Below, in pieces: positions 54,570-64,000 of a DNA stretch of 64,000 nt. The DNA comes from a bacterium (GTDB lineage: Bacteria > UBA8248). The translations under genes were made by a program, and so were the position numbers. Positions within the stretch are counted from its first letter, which is position 1. Every line of letters starts with the position of its first letter. Location: assembly GCA_022825065.1 (NCBI GenBank), contig JAJDYR010000033.1, positions 1 to 64,000 of the forward strand. The letters are read 5' to 3'. Under the pieces are notes generated by a model. That model was given only the letters and a program-made list of their open reading frames with translations. It was not told the origin of the DNA and searched no databases.

Positions 54570-55318
54570 TCCTCGTCCACCGCCGGCAGGCTCAACTCCA
54601 CGCTCTCGCCCTCTTCGTGGTAATACAGGATGCGCTTGCAATTCGAACACGTGTATATCCTGTCCTCAGAATCCCTGATCTCCAGAAAGCGCTTGATGGT
54701 CTCCGCCATGCGGCAGCCCTGGCAGGTGCGATTGACGACGGCGCAGACAGCCAGCCCCTGCCGGGATTTTCTCAAGCCCTCGTAGCGTTTCAGCCACTCC
54801 TCGCTCACGCCGCCCGCGAGGGCTTTCGACTTATCGAGAAGCCCGCTTAATTCACGCTCGAAATCCGCCTGGTGGTTCTCGTACTTCTTCACCTCGCCCT
54901 GCACCTTGCCCCGGGCCGTTTCCAGTTCGCCGCGCGCGCCGGCGAGCTTCTCCTCGTGCGCCGGCATGCTCTCCATGATCTCGAGAACGGTATCCTCCAA
55001 AGCGCTGATCCGGCTCTGATACCCCTCGATCTCAGCACCCAGGGCGCGGTATTCCTCGTTCGTCTTCACGAGCGTCTGCTTGCCGCGCGTGTCTCTCAGC
55101 TTCTGATCGAAGGACTGGATTTCACCCTCCGCTTCGCGCAGTTTCTTCCTGGCGGCTTCCACTTCCCCTTCGAGTTCCGCGACGGACGACTCGAAGCCCG
55201 TCAAATACCGCTCTTCCTTCTCGATGGACGCGGGAATTCTGGAAATCGCGTCACGGCATTGATCCATCTGGACGTCTATCGCCTGAAGCTCCATCAAGGC
55301 CGCCAGTTCCGGGTGCAC
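54566..55318 (-). CDS. Coiled-coil protein with C-terminal zinc ribbon (C4-type, CT398-like)
   Basis: 250 residues, start GTG 55318 after GAGGAG. Residues 10-170 form a long coiled coil rich in Glu, Lys, Gln and Arg. Near the end TCQGC (about 198-202) and TCSNC (about 224-228) make a four-cysteine zinc site. This layout is the zf-RING_7/CT398-like family, a nucleic-acid-linked protein of unclear function often found by rnhA and rpoD genes in deltaproteobacteria-like genomes. Its stop overlaps the rnhA start. Confidence 0.88.
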   Translation of the reverse strand: MHPELAALMELQAIDVQMDQCRDAISRIPASIEKEERYLTGFESSVAELEGEVEAARKKLREAEGEIQSFDQKLRDTRGKQTLVKTNEEYRALGAEIEGYQSRISALEDTVLEIMESMPAHEEKLAGARGELETARGKVQGEVKKYENHQADFERELSGLLDKSKALAGGVSEEWLKRYEGLRKSRQGLAVCAVVNRTCQGCRMAETIKRFLEIRDSEDRIYTCSNCKRILYYHEEGESVELSLPAVDEE

Positions 55319-55363
55319 TACGTCATGCTCCTCGCATCGTCAGGAAATCAACCAGAAATCGCG

Positions 55364-55438
55364 TGGTGGGCCCACCTGGATTCGAACCAAGGACCAGCCG
55401 GTTATGAGCCGGCGGCTCTACCGCTGAGCTATGGGCCC
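55364..55438 (-). tRNA. tRNA with anticodon CAT (Ile2 or Met), CCA encoded
   Basis: On the minus strand: acceptor GGGCCCA/TGGGCCC, D-arm GCTC/GAGC, anticodon stem GCCGG/CCGGC with loop CTCATAA (anticodon CAT), T-stem CTTGG/CCAGG, discriminator A and an encoded CCA (55364-55366). Loop and variable-region sequence (TGGTC) resemble tRNA-Ile2 genes, in which C34 is modified to lysidine, but an elongator Met tRNA cannot be excluded by eye. It lies between rpoD and the zinc-ribbon gene. Confidence 0.92.
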
Positions 55439-55565
55439 GATAGCAACGCGACCGTCAAGAGGGGCGCATCGGAAGATCGGTGCGTCCTCCGCCTCGGGCG
55501 CCGCCCGTTCGCTGTGCATATATGGCCCCGCGCGCGTTCAATGTCAATCGCGCGAGGTTTTCGGC

Positions 55566-57365
<1,800 letters not shown>

Positions 57366-57423
57366 CCGGCCGGGCAGCCCGGCCACTGCGAATCTATAAG
57401 AACGCGAATACCCTCAAAACGCT

Positions 57424-59310
57424 TCAGCGCGGAGAGGCCGCTCTCTGCCGCTCGCGCAAAAGCGCGTTTTTCCGCTCCAGGAGTTTCCACATTTCAGGGG
57501 AGTCCTCCCCCTCTTCCTTGCGCGTCTGCTCGATGCACTTCATCAAATCCTCTTCCATCTTTCGCCGGCGGCGCTCCCTGAGCCTCTCGATGCAATCGAA
57601 AAGCTCCGCCTCGACTTCTTCGGGCTCCACCTCCACGACGGCCAACTCCACCACCAGGGCGCGCGCGGCGGGACTCTCCAGCCTGTCCGCGATGGAGGCC
57701 GCCGTGAGCGAGGCCGCATCCTGCGATTTCATGAGGGTGAGGACCTCGCCCACCGCCGGGTCGGTCATCAGGCCATCGGGCACCTCGGACGCCAACTCCG
57801 GCTTCATGAGCAGAAGCTGCAAGGCGTCCGTCTCGAATTTTGGACGCTCGAGGTTCTCCCCCAGCAGATCGACCTTTTTTTCCTCTCGCCGGGGCGAGCT
57901 TTCCCGGGCGTTTTCCGCCAGCATCCTCCTCACCATGGCCGTCAGCGTGGGATAGGGAATCCCGAGCTGATCCTCCAGCAATGCCAAATATTGGTCCTGA
58001 ACGCTGCGGTGGCAAGCCCCGAGTATGGGCAAGAGCCGCTGGATGGCCTCGATTTTCTCGGCCTGGCTCGCGCCCGCGGCGATTCCGGCCATCGCGGTCC
58101 GGACGGTGTTCTCCAGGATGCCCTCCGCGGAGGAGAGGAGCCGGGCGAAGTCCTCCGTCCCGTTTTCCCCCAAAAACGTGTCGACGTCGCGCCCTTCGGG
58201 CAGGTTCACCACCCTGAGGCGCACGGCGCCCGCACCGTCGCGGTCGATGAAGTTCTTGCGCAGCACGTCGCCGGCCACGAGCAGATCGGGCGCGGCCGCG
58301 AGGCCGAGCATGCGACCCGCCACCGAACCCGCGCGCTCGGAAGCCGCGAGGCCCGCGGCGTCGGGATCAAAGACGAACACGAGTTCCTCCGCGTGCGCCC
58401 TGAGACTCCGGATGTGCTCGGCGGTCAGGGCCGTGCCGAGAGGCGCCACGGCCTCCCGGAACCCGTGCCGCCAAAGCGATATGACGTCGAAATATCCCTC
58501 CGTCACCAGGACGCGTTTTTTCTCGCGAATCGCCTCCCTGCCCTCGTAGAAGCCGTATAAAGTCCGGCCCTTCCTGAAGAGCGGCGTATCCGGTGAATTC
58601 ACGTATTTCGCGGTGGCGTGGCGCGAATCGCTGTCGGGCAGCGAACGCCCGCCGAAGCCCACGATCTCGCCCTCGTGGTTGCGGATGGGGAACATGATGC
58701 GGTCTCTGAAGCGATCGTATGTCCGACTCCCGTCTTCACTCCGCACCGCGAGGCCCGCCTCCGCGAGATCACCGGGAGACACCCCCCTTTTGCCCGCCGC
58801 CTTGATGAGGGCGTCCCAGCGCGGGGGCGCGAAGCCGACCCGGAACCTGTCGAGGGCGTCTTTCGCAACGCCGCGCTCCTCGAGATACTTGCGGCCCCGC
58901 TCGCCCGGGTTGCTCTCGAGCGCCGCCCTGAAGAAATCGGCCGCCAGGCGATTCGCGGCCAGTATCTTCCCGCGCGCGTCGGGCTTCCGGGGGCCTTGCT
59001 CCCGGGAATCCTCATAGCGGGAGAGGTCGATTCCCTGACGCTTCGCCAGGCGTTCGAGCGCATCGGGGAAAGTCATACCCTCGTGCTGCATCAGGAACTG
59101 AAAGGCGTTGCCCCCCGCCCCGCACCCGAAGCACTTGTAGATGCCCATGCGCGGGTTCACGTTGAACGAGGGCGTCTTCTCGTCATGGAACGGACAAAGC
59201 CCCTTGTAGTTCGTCCCCGCCTTCTTGAGGTTCACGAACTCGCCGACGACGTCCTCTATCGGGGCGCCGTCCCTTATCTGATCGACCACCTCTTCCGGCA
59301 CTCGTCCCAT
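57424..59310 (-). CDS. dnaG: DNA primase
   Basis: 628 residues from ATG 59310, with GAGGATGCAGG upstream; a TTG at 59331 is the longer choice. The CHC2 zinc finger (CPFHDEKTPSFNV through CFGCGAGG, about 34-60), the TOPRIM catalytic core (VLVTEGYFDVISL near 255; FVFDPDAAG near 300) and a helical C-terminal helicase-binding domain are present in the usual order. It makes RNA primers for replication. It is adjacent to rpoD as in the classical macromolecular synthesis operon, but rpsU is missing and mutS2 precedes it. Confidence 0.95.
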   Translation of the reverse strand: MGRVPEEVVDQIRDGAPIEDVVGEFVNLKKAGTNYKGLCPFHDEKTPSFNVNPRMGIYKCFGCGAGGNAFQFLMQHEGMTFPDALERLAKRQGIDLSRYEDSREQGPRKPDARGKILAANRLAADFFRAALESNPGERGRKYLEERGVAKDALDRFRVGFAPPRWDALIKAAGKRGVSPGDLAEAGLAVRSEDGSRTYDRFRDRIMFPIRNHEGEIVGFGGRSLPDSDSRHATAKYVNSPDTPLFRKGRTLYGFYEGREAIREKKRVLVTEGYFDVISLWRHGFREAVAPLGTALTAEHIRSLRAHAEELVFVFDPDAAGLAASERAGSVAGRMLGLAAAPDLLVAGDVLRKNFIDRDGAGAVRLRVVNLPEGRDVDTFLGENGTEDFARLLSSAEGILENTVRTAMAGIAAGASQAEKIEAIQRLLPILGACHRSVQDQYLALLEDQLGIPYPTLTAMVRRMLAENARESSPRREEKKVDLLGENLERPKFETDALQLLLMKPELASEVPDGLMTDPAVGEVLTLMKSQDAASLTAASIADRLESPAARALVVELAVVEVEPEEVEAELFDCIERLRERRRRKMEEDLMKCIEQTRKEEGEDSPEMWKLLERKNALLRERQRAASPR

Positions 59311-59340
59311 TCCTGCATCCTCATCCCGCAAAACAAAACA

Positions 59341-61695
59341 TCAGCGCAGGGCCAACTCCACGTTCGTGACGCCCCAGCCACCCTCCTCGGGCCGCGCGGG
59401 GCCGAACTTCGACACGAGCGCATGTTCCTGCAGACGCTCGGCGACCACCTTGGAGAGCACCCCCTCCCCCTTGCCGTGAACGATGCGGACCGACGCGATT
59501 CCCACGAGCGCGGCGTCGTCGAGATATTTATCCACCATCTCGACGGCGCGTTCGGCGCGCACGCCGCGCAGCTGAAGCTCGGGCGAGAAATCACCTCCCC
59601 TCGATTCGACGTCGTGCGTCACCGTGCTCTTGTGCGATGGCGCGCCCGGCGCATCGTCCAGAACTTCCACCACGCTCAAGGACAAGCGGAGGGATTTGCC
59701 GTTCACCGTCACCGTCAACTCGTCTTCTCCGTGCAGGGCGGCCACCTCGCCCGCGCAGTTCATGAGCGGGATGCGGACCCTGTCTCCCTTGCGAAGCGAA
59801 ACCGGCGCGCGCGCCGCCTCCCCCTCTTCCCTCCGGGGCAGCGCCTCCTCGATCCTGGCGCTCATCTCGCGGATGCGCTCGCGCGCGATACGCTTGGCTT
59901 CCTCCATTTCGAGCGCCCCGCGCATCTCGTTCAAAAGATCATCGGCCTCGCGCCTCAACTCCTTCAGGAACCGGGCCGCGTCGTCGCCCCTTTGGCGCGC
60001 TTCCTCGCTTAACTGGCGATCGAGTTCTCTCTCGCGCTCTTCGACCCGCGCCCGGCGGGCCGAGAGATCGGCCTCTTTTTCCTCGATCTCGCGCTCCTGA
60101 TCGGAGAGATTCGCCATCAGGCGATCCACCTGGACGGGGCCTTTCACCAGCAGTTCATCCGCGCGCGCCAGAACGGACTCGGGCAAGCCCATCTTCTGCG
60201 CCACCGACATGGCGTTGCTCGGCCCCGCCGCGCCCATGCGGATCCGGTAGGTGGGCGAGAGATCTCCGGCGTCGAACTCCACCGACGCGTTCTCGGCGTG
60301 CGCGGCCCCGTAGGCGTAATGCTTCAGCGCGTCGTGGTGCGTCGTCACGATGCAGAGCGCGCCGCTCGCCGCCAGATGCTCGAGCACGGAGACGCCGATG
60401 GCCGAACCCTCCGCCGGGTCGGTGCCCGAGCCCAGTTCGTCCAGGAGCACGAGCACGCCCTCTCTCGCCTCGCGCACCGCGCCCGAGACGCGCGCCATGT
60501 GGCCCGAGAAGGTGCTCAGGTTCTGCTGAATGTCCTGCTCATCGCCGATGTCGGCGACGAGCGTCTTGAAGACGGGCAGCGCGCTCTCGGGCGCAGCCGG
60601 TATGGGCACGCCGCACTGGTGAAGCGCGGCGCAGAGGCCCACCGTCTTCAGGGCCACCGTCTTGCCGCCCGTGTTGGGTCCGGTGATGAGGAGCTGGCGC
60701 ACCCCCCGGCTCCCCACCTCGAGATCGATGGGCACCACCTGTTCTTTCGGCACCGCGCCGGCGCCCGCCGTGAGCAGGGGATGCCGCGCGGCCCGCAGCC
60801 GGAGGCCTCCGTCCGCGCTCGCCTGCGCGCGCGCGCCGCGCCAGTCGACACCCAGACGCGCCTTCGCCCAGATGAGGTCGAGGCCCGCCAGGCATCCCAC
60901 CAGATATACGATTGCCTCGCGCGCCTCCATCACCTCCGCGGTCAGGTCGCGCAGGATTCTCTCGACCTCCGCGCGTTCGGCCTCGCGTTCCTCGGCGATG
61001 GCGTTGTTGACGGGCACCGCCGATAGCGGCTCGACGAACAGGGTTTCCCCGCTCGCGGAGCGGTCCTGTATGACGCCCTCGAACGAGCGCTTGAAGGTCG
61101 TCCTGGCGGGAATCAGATACCGCTCGCGCCGCTGGACGATCAGATTCTCCTGAATCGCATTCGGGTGCGCGGTCATTATTCTGTCGAGCAGGCGGCGTAT
61201 CTCGGCCCTGAGCGCGCGCTGTTTCGTTCTCGATTCCTTCAGATCCGGGCTCGCATCGTCGCGCACCTCGCCGCGCTCATCGAGTATGCGCCGGATTCGC
61301 GCGGCCAGGGGATATTGCATATCCGCGCCGTGAATGCGCATCCTGAGCCTGGGCAGCCTCTCGGCTCGTTCTTCCACGAAGCGGCGGACATCGGAGGCGA
61401 GGTTCAGCAGGGAGAGAATCGAGAGGAATTTTTCGCCTTCGAGGTTCCCTCCCCTGCGCCTGATGTCCTCGAGCCATGCTTCGGGGTCATCGAACGCCGC
61501 CAGCGGCATGTATTCACCGGCGCCGAGGAGATCCACCGCTTCGTCGGTCTCGTCGAGCAGGGTATCGACCTCGAAAGACGAGGTGGCCGGAAGGAGCGCC
61601 CAGGCCGCAGCCGCGCCGGACGCCGAGGCGCAGCGAGCCCCCAGCAACTTCAGAACACTCGCGAATTCAATGCCTTGCAGTGTGCGATCATCCAT
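59341..61695 (-). CDS. mutS2: Endonuclease MutS2 (MutS-type ATPase with Smr domain)
   Basis: 784 residues from ATG 61695 (a TTG one codon before is possible). The Walker A loop LLITGPNTGGKTVALKTVGL and Walker B LVLLDELGSGTDPAEGSAIG (about 325-410) give the ATPase core. A coiled-coil region (about 510-610) rich in Glu and Arg follows, and the C-terminal Smr nuclease domain (LQLRGVRAERAVEMVDKYLDDA through VRIVHGKGEGVLSKVV, about 705-770). MutS2 acts in recombination control or ribosome-collision rescue, not mismatch repair. It lies 30 bases before dnaG. Confidence 0.95.
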   Translation of the reverse strand: MDDRTLQGIEFASVLKLLGARCASASGAAAAWALLPATSSFEVDTLLDETDEAVDLLGAGEYMPLAAFDDPEAWLEDIRRRGGNLEGEKFLSILSLLNLASDVRRFVEERAERLPRLRMRIHGADMQYPLAARIRRILDERGEVRDDASPDLKESRTKQRALRAEIRRLLDRIMTAHPNAIQENLIVQRRERYLIPARTTFKRSFEGVIQDRSASGETLFVEPLSAVPVNNAIAEEREAERAEVERILRDLTAEVMEAREAIVYLVGCLAGLDLIWAKARLGVDWRGARAQASADGGLRLRAARHPLLTAGAGAVPKEQVVPIDLEVGSRGVRQLLITGPNTGGKTVALKTVGLCAALHQCGVPIPAAPESALPVFKTLVADIGDEQDIQQNLSTFSGHMARVSGAVREAREGVLVLLDELGSGTDPAEGSAIGVSVLEHLAASGALCIVTTHHDALKHYAYGAAHAENASVEFDAGDLSPTYRIRMGAAGPSNAMSVAQKMGLPESVLARADELLVKGPVQVDRLMANLSDQEREIEEKEADLSARRARVEERERELDRQLSEEARQRGDDAARFLKELRREADDLLNEMRGALEMEEAKRIARERIREMSARIEEALPRREEGEAARAPVSLRKGDRVRIPLMNCAGEVAALHGEDELTVTVNGKSLRLSLSVVEVLDDAPGAPSHKSTVTHDVESRGGDFSPELQLRGVRAERAVEMVDKYLDDAALVGIASVRIVHGKGEGVLSKVVAERLQEHALVSKFGPARPEEGGWGVTNVELALR

Positions 61696-61698
61696 CAA

Positions 61699-62073
61699 CC
61701 ATCATCCATGGATAATTGATTCAACAATGAATCATGCGCTTCGTCCGATATCGGGACAAAACGGCGTATTCAAGAAATCTCGATTGAAAATCAGGCGGTT
61801 CTCGCCCGGCGTCCCCCTCTGGAATCAGCGGAAACGCCAGTAGAGCGAAATGGTAGTCAGGGTCCCTTTCGCCAATCGTTCTTCAAGACGGGCCGAAGAA
61901 CGAAATGTATGTGAAGAAAATAAGGGGGACGACCCTCGTCATCCCGCATCTTTTTGAAATTCAACAGCTTACAAACTTCGAAAGCACGGATTGCGCAATA
62001 ATCCCATTATTAAGAATCAATATAGGAGCCGAGGACGGATCTGTCAAGGAAAATGAAAATAATGAAATTTTCT
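61699..62073. other. Non-coding gap between mutS2 and the HIRAN gene
   Basis: About 375 bases. The first part is GC-rich; from about 61900 the sequence is AT-rich, like the HIRAN gene beside it. A 69-codon plus-strand ORF (61905-62114) has no ribosome site and overlaps the HIRAN stop region, so it is not called. No terminator or known RNA was recognised. Confidence 0.5.
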
Positions 62074-62421
62074 TCAAATTGCGCCTGGACTTGAAGTCCA
62101 TTTTACATCAATAGTGATATTGACTCCCATATTCGGTCGGTCGCCGGTCCCCCCGGTGATTCTGATATTCGCGATCTTAACGTACCCTCCATTGTCGATA
62201 TGTGGAGCCAAGTTTTCTGAAACCTCCCTGCTGAGATAACCTATCTGGTCGTAATCCCCCCATACAGATATTGCATTCTTGTCATGTGGGTTGTTCGCTT
62301 CTCTCTCTAGGTAGAAAAAAGCATTTCCTGATATTGCTAACCGTTTAATGATATCCTGGCGGTTTTCTCCATCATCATTACGTTTCGTTACTCCCATGAC
62401 TTTGGTTTTAATTTGGTGCAT
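62074..62421 (-). CDS. Stand-alone HIRAN-domain protein
   Basis: 115 residues. KVMGVTKRNDDGENRQDIIKRLAISGNAFFYLEREANNPHDKNAISVWGDYDQIGYLSREVSENLAPHIDNGG matches the HIRAN fold: the N-terminal V-G strand, Arg-Gln, LEREANNPHDKNAI with the conserved NPxDxNAI core, and IGYLSRE. HIRAN domains recognise DNA 3' ends or other DNA features, and are usually fused to SNF2 helicases in eukaryotes or occur alone in bacteria and phages. The gene lies in an AT-rich island between hisIE and mutS2, suggesting transfer. ATG 62421 is the only good start; the ribosome site is weak. Confidence 0.75.
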   Translation of the reverse strand: MHQIKTKVMGVTKRNDDGENRQDIIKRLAISGNAFFYLEREANNPHDKNAISVWGDYDQIGYLSREVSENLAPHIDNGGYVKIANIRITGGTGDRPNMGVNITIDVKWTSSPGAI

Positions 62422-62444
62422 GTGGAGGGAAGCTCCCTATAATT

Positions 62445-62603
62445 TCAGCAACATTTCAAGAGCTCAGCTTCCTTTTTTCCCAATTCAATTTCTGCAATGA
62501 CCGGATCGAAAACTCTTGTTATTAACCCGACAAGTAATTTCTCCAGGATGGTGGAGCCAAGAATGTTTCTTGGTATTTTGGGGCGCAGATGGAATAGAGC
62601 CAC
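62445..62603 (-). pseudogene. Possible remnant or very small ORF upstream of the HIRAN gene
   Basis: A 52-codon minus-strand reading frame (from a GTG at 62603) ends 23 bases before the HIRAN start. The product, with PKIPRNILGSTILEKLLVGLITRVFDPVIAEIE, looks like natural protein rather than a GC-rich shadow, but there is no ribosome site and the frame opens into hisIE antisense sequence. It may be the C-terminal scrap of a gene lost when the island formed. Confidence 0.25.
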
Positions 62604-62656
62604 TACTAATTTTCGCCGTTCTGAAGGGCGACTTGTCGAATGATGCGGCGAACGCC

Positions 62657-63331
62657 CTATCTCTCGGACTCGGGCCTCCCGCCGCGTCCGAACCGGCGGG
62701 CGAGTTCCGCGAAAACGCGCCCCGGCGGCACGCCGCGCGCGGCCATCCCCACCAGGGTGTGGAACCACAAATCGGCCACCTCGTTCGTTATGGCGACCGC
62801 GTCGTCTTCCTTCATCGCCATGACGACCTCGGCGGCCTCTTCGTCTATTTTCTCCAGCACCCGCTCCTCGCCCTTCGCGAACAGGCGCGCCACGTAGCTC
62901 GAATCCGTATCGCCCGCCTCTTTCCTCGTGAGAATCAGGCGATACACCGATTCGAGCAGGTTCTGATCGAATTCGAGCGGCTCCCCGCCCCTATCCCGCT
63001 CGGGCACGGGGATTTCATGAAAAAAACACGACATCCGGTTCGTGTGGCAGGCAGGCCCGTCGGGCCTCACGATGAACACCAGCGCATCGGCGTCGCAGTC
63101 GAGCCTCGCAGAAACGAGACGCAGATAGTTGCCCGACGTCTCGCCCTTGTGCCAAAGCTCCCCGCGGGAGCGCGACCAGAAATGGACGGTTCCCTTCTCG
63201 AGCGTCAATCGGAGCGATTCCTCGTTCACCCAGGCGAGGGTCAGGACCTGCCCCGTTCCCGCATCCTGGCAGATGGCGGGGGCCAGCCCCTGCTCGTTCC
63301 ACTTGACCTCGGGGATTTCCGCTTCGTTCAC
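62657..63331 (-). CDS. hisIE: Bifunctional phosphoribosyl-AMP cyclohydrolase/phosphoribosyl-ATP pyrophosphohydrolase
   Basis: 224 residues from GTG 63331, overlapping the hisF stop (GTGA) with GGAGGTGAG upstream. The HisI part (about 1-115) has [38 protein letters not shown] and the metal site DCDADAL and [10 protein letters not shown]. The HisE part (about 130-224) has [31 protein letters not shown]. It catalyses steps 2 and 3 of histidine synthesis. Confidence 0.95.
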   Translation of the reverse strand: MNEAEIPEVKWNEQGLAPAICQDAGTGQVLTLAWVNEESLRLTLEKGTVHFWSRSRGELWHKGETSGNYLRLVSARLDCDADALVFIVRPDGPACHTNRMSCFFHEIPVPERDRGGEPLEFDQNLLESVYRLILTRKEAGDTDSSYVARLFAKGEERVLEKIDEEAAEVVMAMKEDDAVAITNEVADLWFHTLVGMAARGVPPGRVFAELARRFGRGGRPESER

Positions 63332-64000
63332 AGCCTCACCTCCACGCCGCGCTCGCGCAGATAGACTTTCACCTCCTCGACCGAGTAATCGCCGAAATGG
63401 AAGATCGAGGCGGCCAGAACGGCGTCGGCGAAACCTTCTTCCAGACCCTCGTAGAGATGTTCGAGGTTCCCCACGCCGCCCGAGGCGATGACGGGCACAC
63501 CCACCCGCTCGGCAATCGTGCGCGTGAGGGCCAGATCGTACCCGTCCTTGGTTCCGTCCCTGTCCATGCTGGTGAGGAGAATCTCGCCCGCGCCCAGCGT
63601 GCACGCCTCCTCCGCCCAGGCCACGGCGTCCCGGCCCGTGGGACGCGAGCCCCCGTGCGTGAACGCCTCCCACCGGGGCGCATCCGCATCGCCCGGGACG
63701 CGCTTGGCGTCGATGGCGCAAACGATGGTGGAACTCCCGTAGCGCTCCGCCGAGCGCTTGAGGACGCCCGGGTCCCTGAGCGCCGCGCTGTTGATGCTCA
63801 CCTTGTCCGCGCCCGCCCTCAGCAGATCGCGCACGTCTTTCTCCTCGCGCACGCCGCCGCCGACGGTGAGCGGGACGAACACGCGCTCCGCCGTACGCCG
63901 CACCATGTCGAGCAGGGTGCCGCGCTTCTCCTTCGAAGCCGTGATGTCCAGAAAACAGATTTCATCCGCGCCCATGTCGTCATAATGCGCGGCGCACTCC
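63328..64000 (-). CDS. hisF: Imidazole glycerol phosphate synthase, cyclase subunit (5' end cut by window edge)
   Basis: The reading frame is open to the right edge ([21 protein letters not shown]), so the N-terminus (about 35 residues) lies outside the window. [33 protein letters not shown] and [19 protein letters not shown] carry the second catalytic Asp region of this TIM barrel, and [17 protein letters not shown] the phosphate site. With HisH it makes imidazole glycerol phosphate and AICAR. It is coupled to hisIE. Confidence 0.95.
   Translation of the reverse strand, partial: ECAAHYDDMGADEICFLDITASKEKRGTLLDMVRRTAERVFVPLTVGGGVREEKDVRDLLRAGADKVSINSAALRDPGVLKRSAERYGSSTIVCAIDAKRVPGDADAPRWEAFTHGGSRPTGRDAVAWAEEACTLGAGEILLTSMDRDGTKDGYDLALTRTIAERVGVPVIASGGVGNLEHLYEGLEEGFADAVLAASIFHFGDYSVEEVKVYLRERGVEVRL

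Noticed and set aside
61905-62114. A 69-codon plus-strand ORF beside the HIRAN gene
   Set aside because: No ribosome site, no recognisable domain, and overlap with the end of the better-supported HIRAN gene.
62516-63364. A plus-strand ORF with a DGIEPLLIF-like phrase often seen opposite tRNA genes
   Set aside because: It is antisense to hisIE and no tRNA cloverleaf can be built there.

Overview
The window is about 64 kb of GC-rich (clearly above 60% by eye) bacterial chromosome. Gene order points to a Gram-negative-type organism with meso-diaminopimelate peptidoglycan. The evidence is a complete division and cell-wall (dcw) cluster whose MurE carries the DNPR motif, an ftsZ-pgeF-yggS-proC-yggT-divIVA-DUF167-mtnA tail, an adjacent mutS2-dnaG-rpoD block, and periplasmic c-type cytochromes. 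This arrangement resembles deltaproteobacteria and uncultured relatives such as Nitrospinota or Tectomicrobia. That placement is inference; the sequence does not fix the phylum. No rRNA, CRISPR array, integrase or transposase gene was found.

Layout. 0.1-4.4 kb: a lower-GC module with a type IIG-like DNA methyltransferase, a ClpP-like serine dehydrogenase proteinase homologue and a 66-residue coupled protein. 4.5-7.0 kb: pyruvate (2-oxoacid) dehydrogenase E1 beta and alpha, separated by a repeat element. 7.3-9.2 kb: a RibD-like reductase, a metallo-beta-lactamase-fold hydrolase and a VOC protein. 9.2-12.5 kb: an exported redox set of one MauG/CcpA di-heme peroxidase, one di-heme and one mono-heme cytochrome c, and a YVTN beta-propeller. 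12.6-13.5 kb: a tandem duplication encoding two small single-span membrane proteins with 11-residue repeats. 13.6-16.3 kb: a SUMF1-fold protein, a cupin and a CaiB/BaiF CoA-transferase. 16.5-21.4 kb: a NitT/TauT-type ABC transporter (ATPase and permease on +) facing two about 91% identical substrate-binding proteins on -, with a repeat cluster between them.

From 19 kb to the right edge every confident gene is on the minus strand. Read leftward from 64 kb these are: hisF (cut by the edge), hisIE, an AT-rich island with a stand-alone HIRAN protein, mutS2, dnaG, rpoD, tRNA(CAU), a zinc-ribbon coiled-coil protein, RNase HI, RNase P RNA, ilvA-purH-folC-folP, a TauE permease, ketopantoate reductase, panB, a CobS-like protein with weakened motifs, and then the dcw cluster (mraZ to ftsZ). 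The tail genes run on to mtnA and tRNA-Asp.

The dcw cluster looks like one transcription unit about 22 kb long, with ATGA/GTGA/TTGA stop-start overlaps at many junctions. Upstream of mraZ sits a near-consensus sigma-70 promoter followed by three TGGGA boxes at exact 10-bp spacing, the expected MraZ autoregulatory operator. Four intergenic regions carry related GC-rich inverted-repeat (MITE- or REP-like) elements.

No clear new multi-gene system is proven here. The best candidates for new biology are the methyltransferase-protease-small-protein module, the duplicated small membrane proteins, the isolated HIRAN gene and the dispersed palindromic elements.
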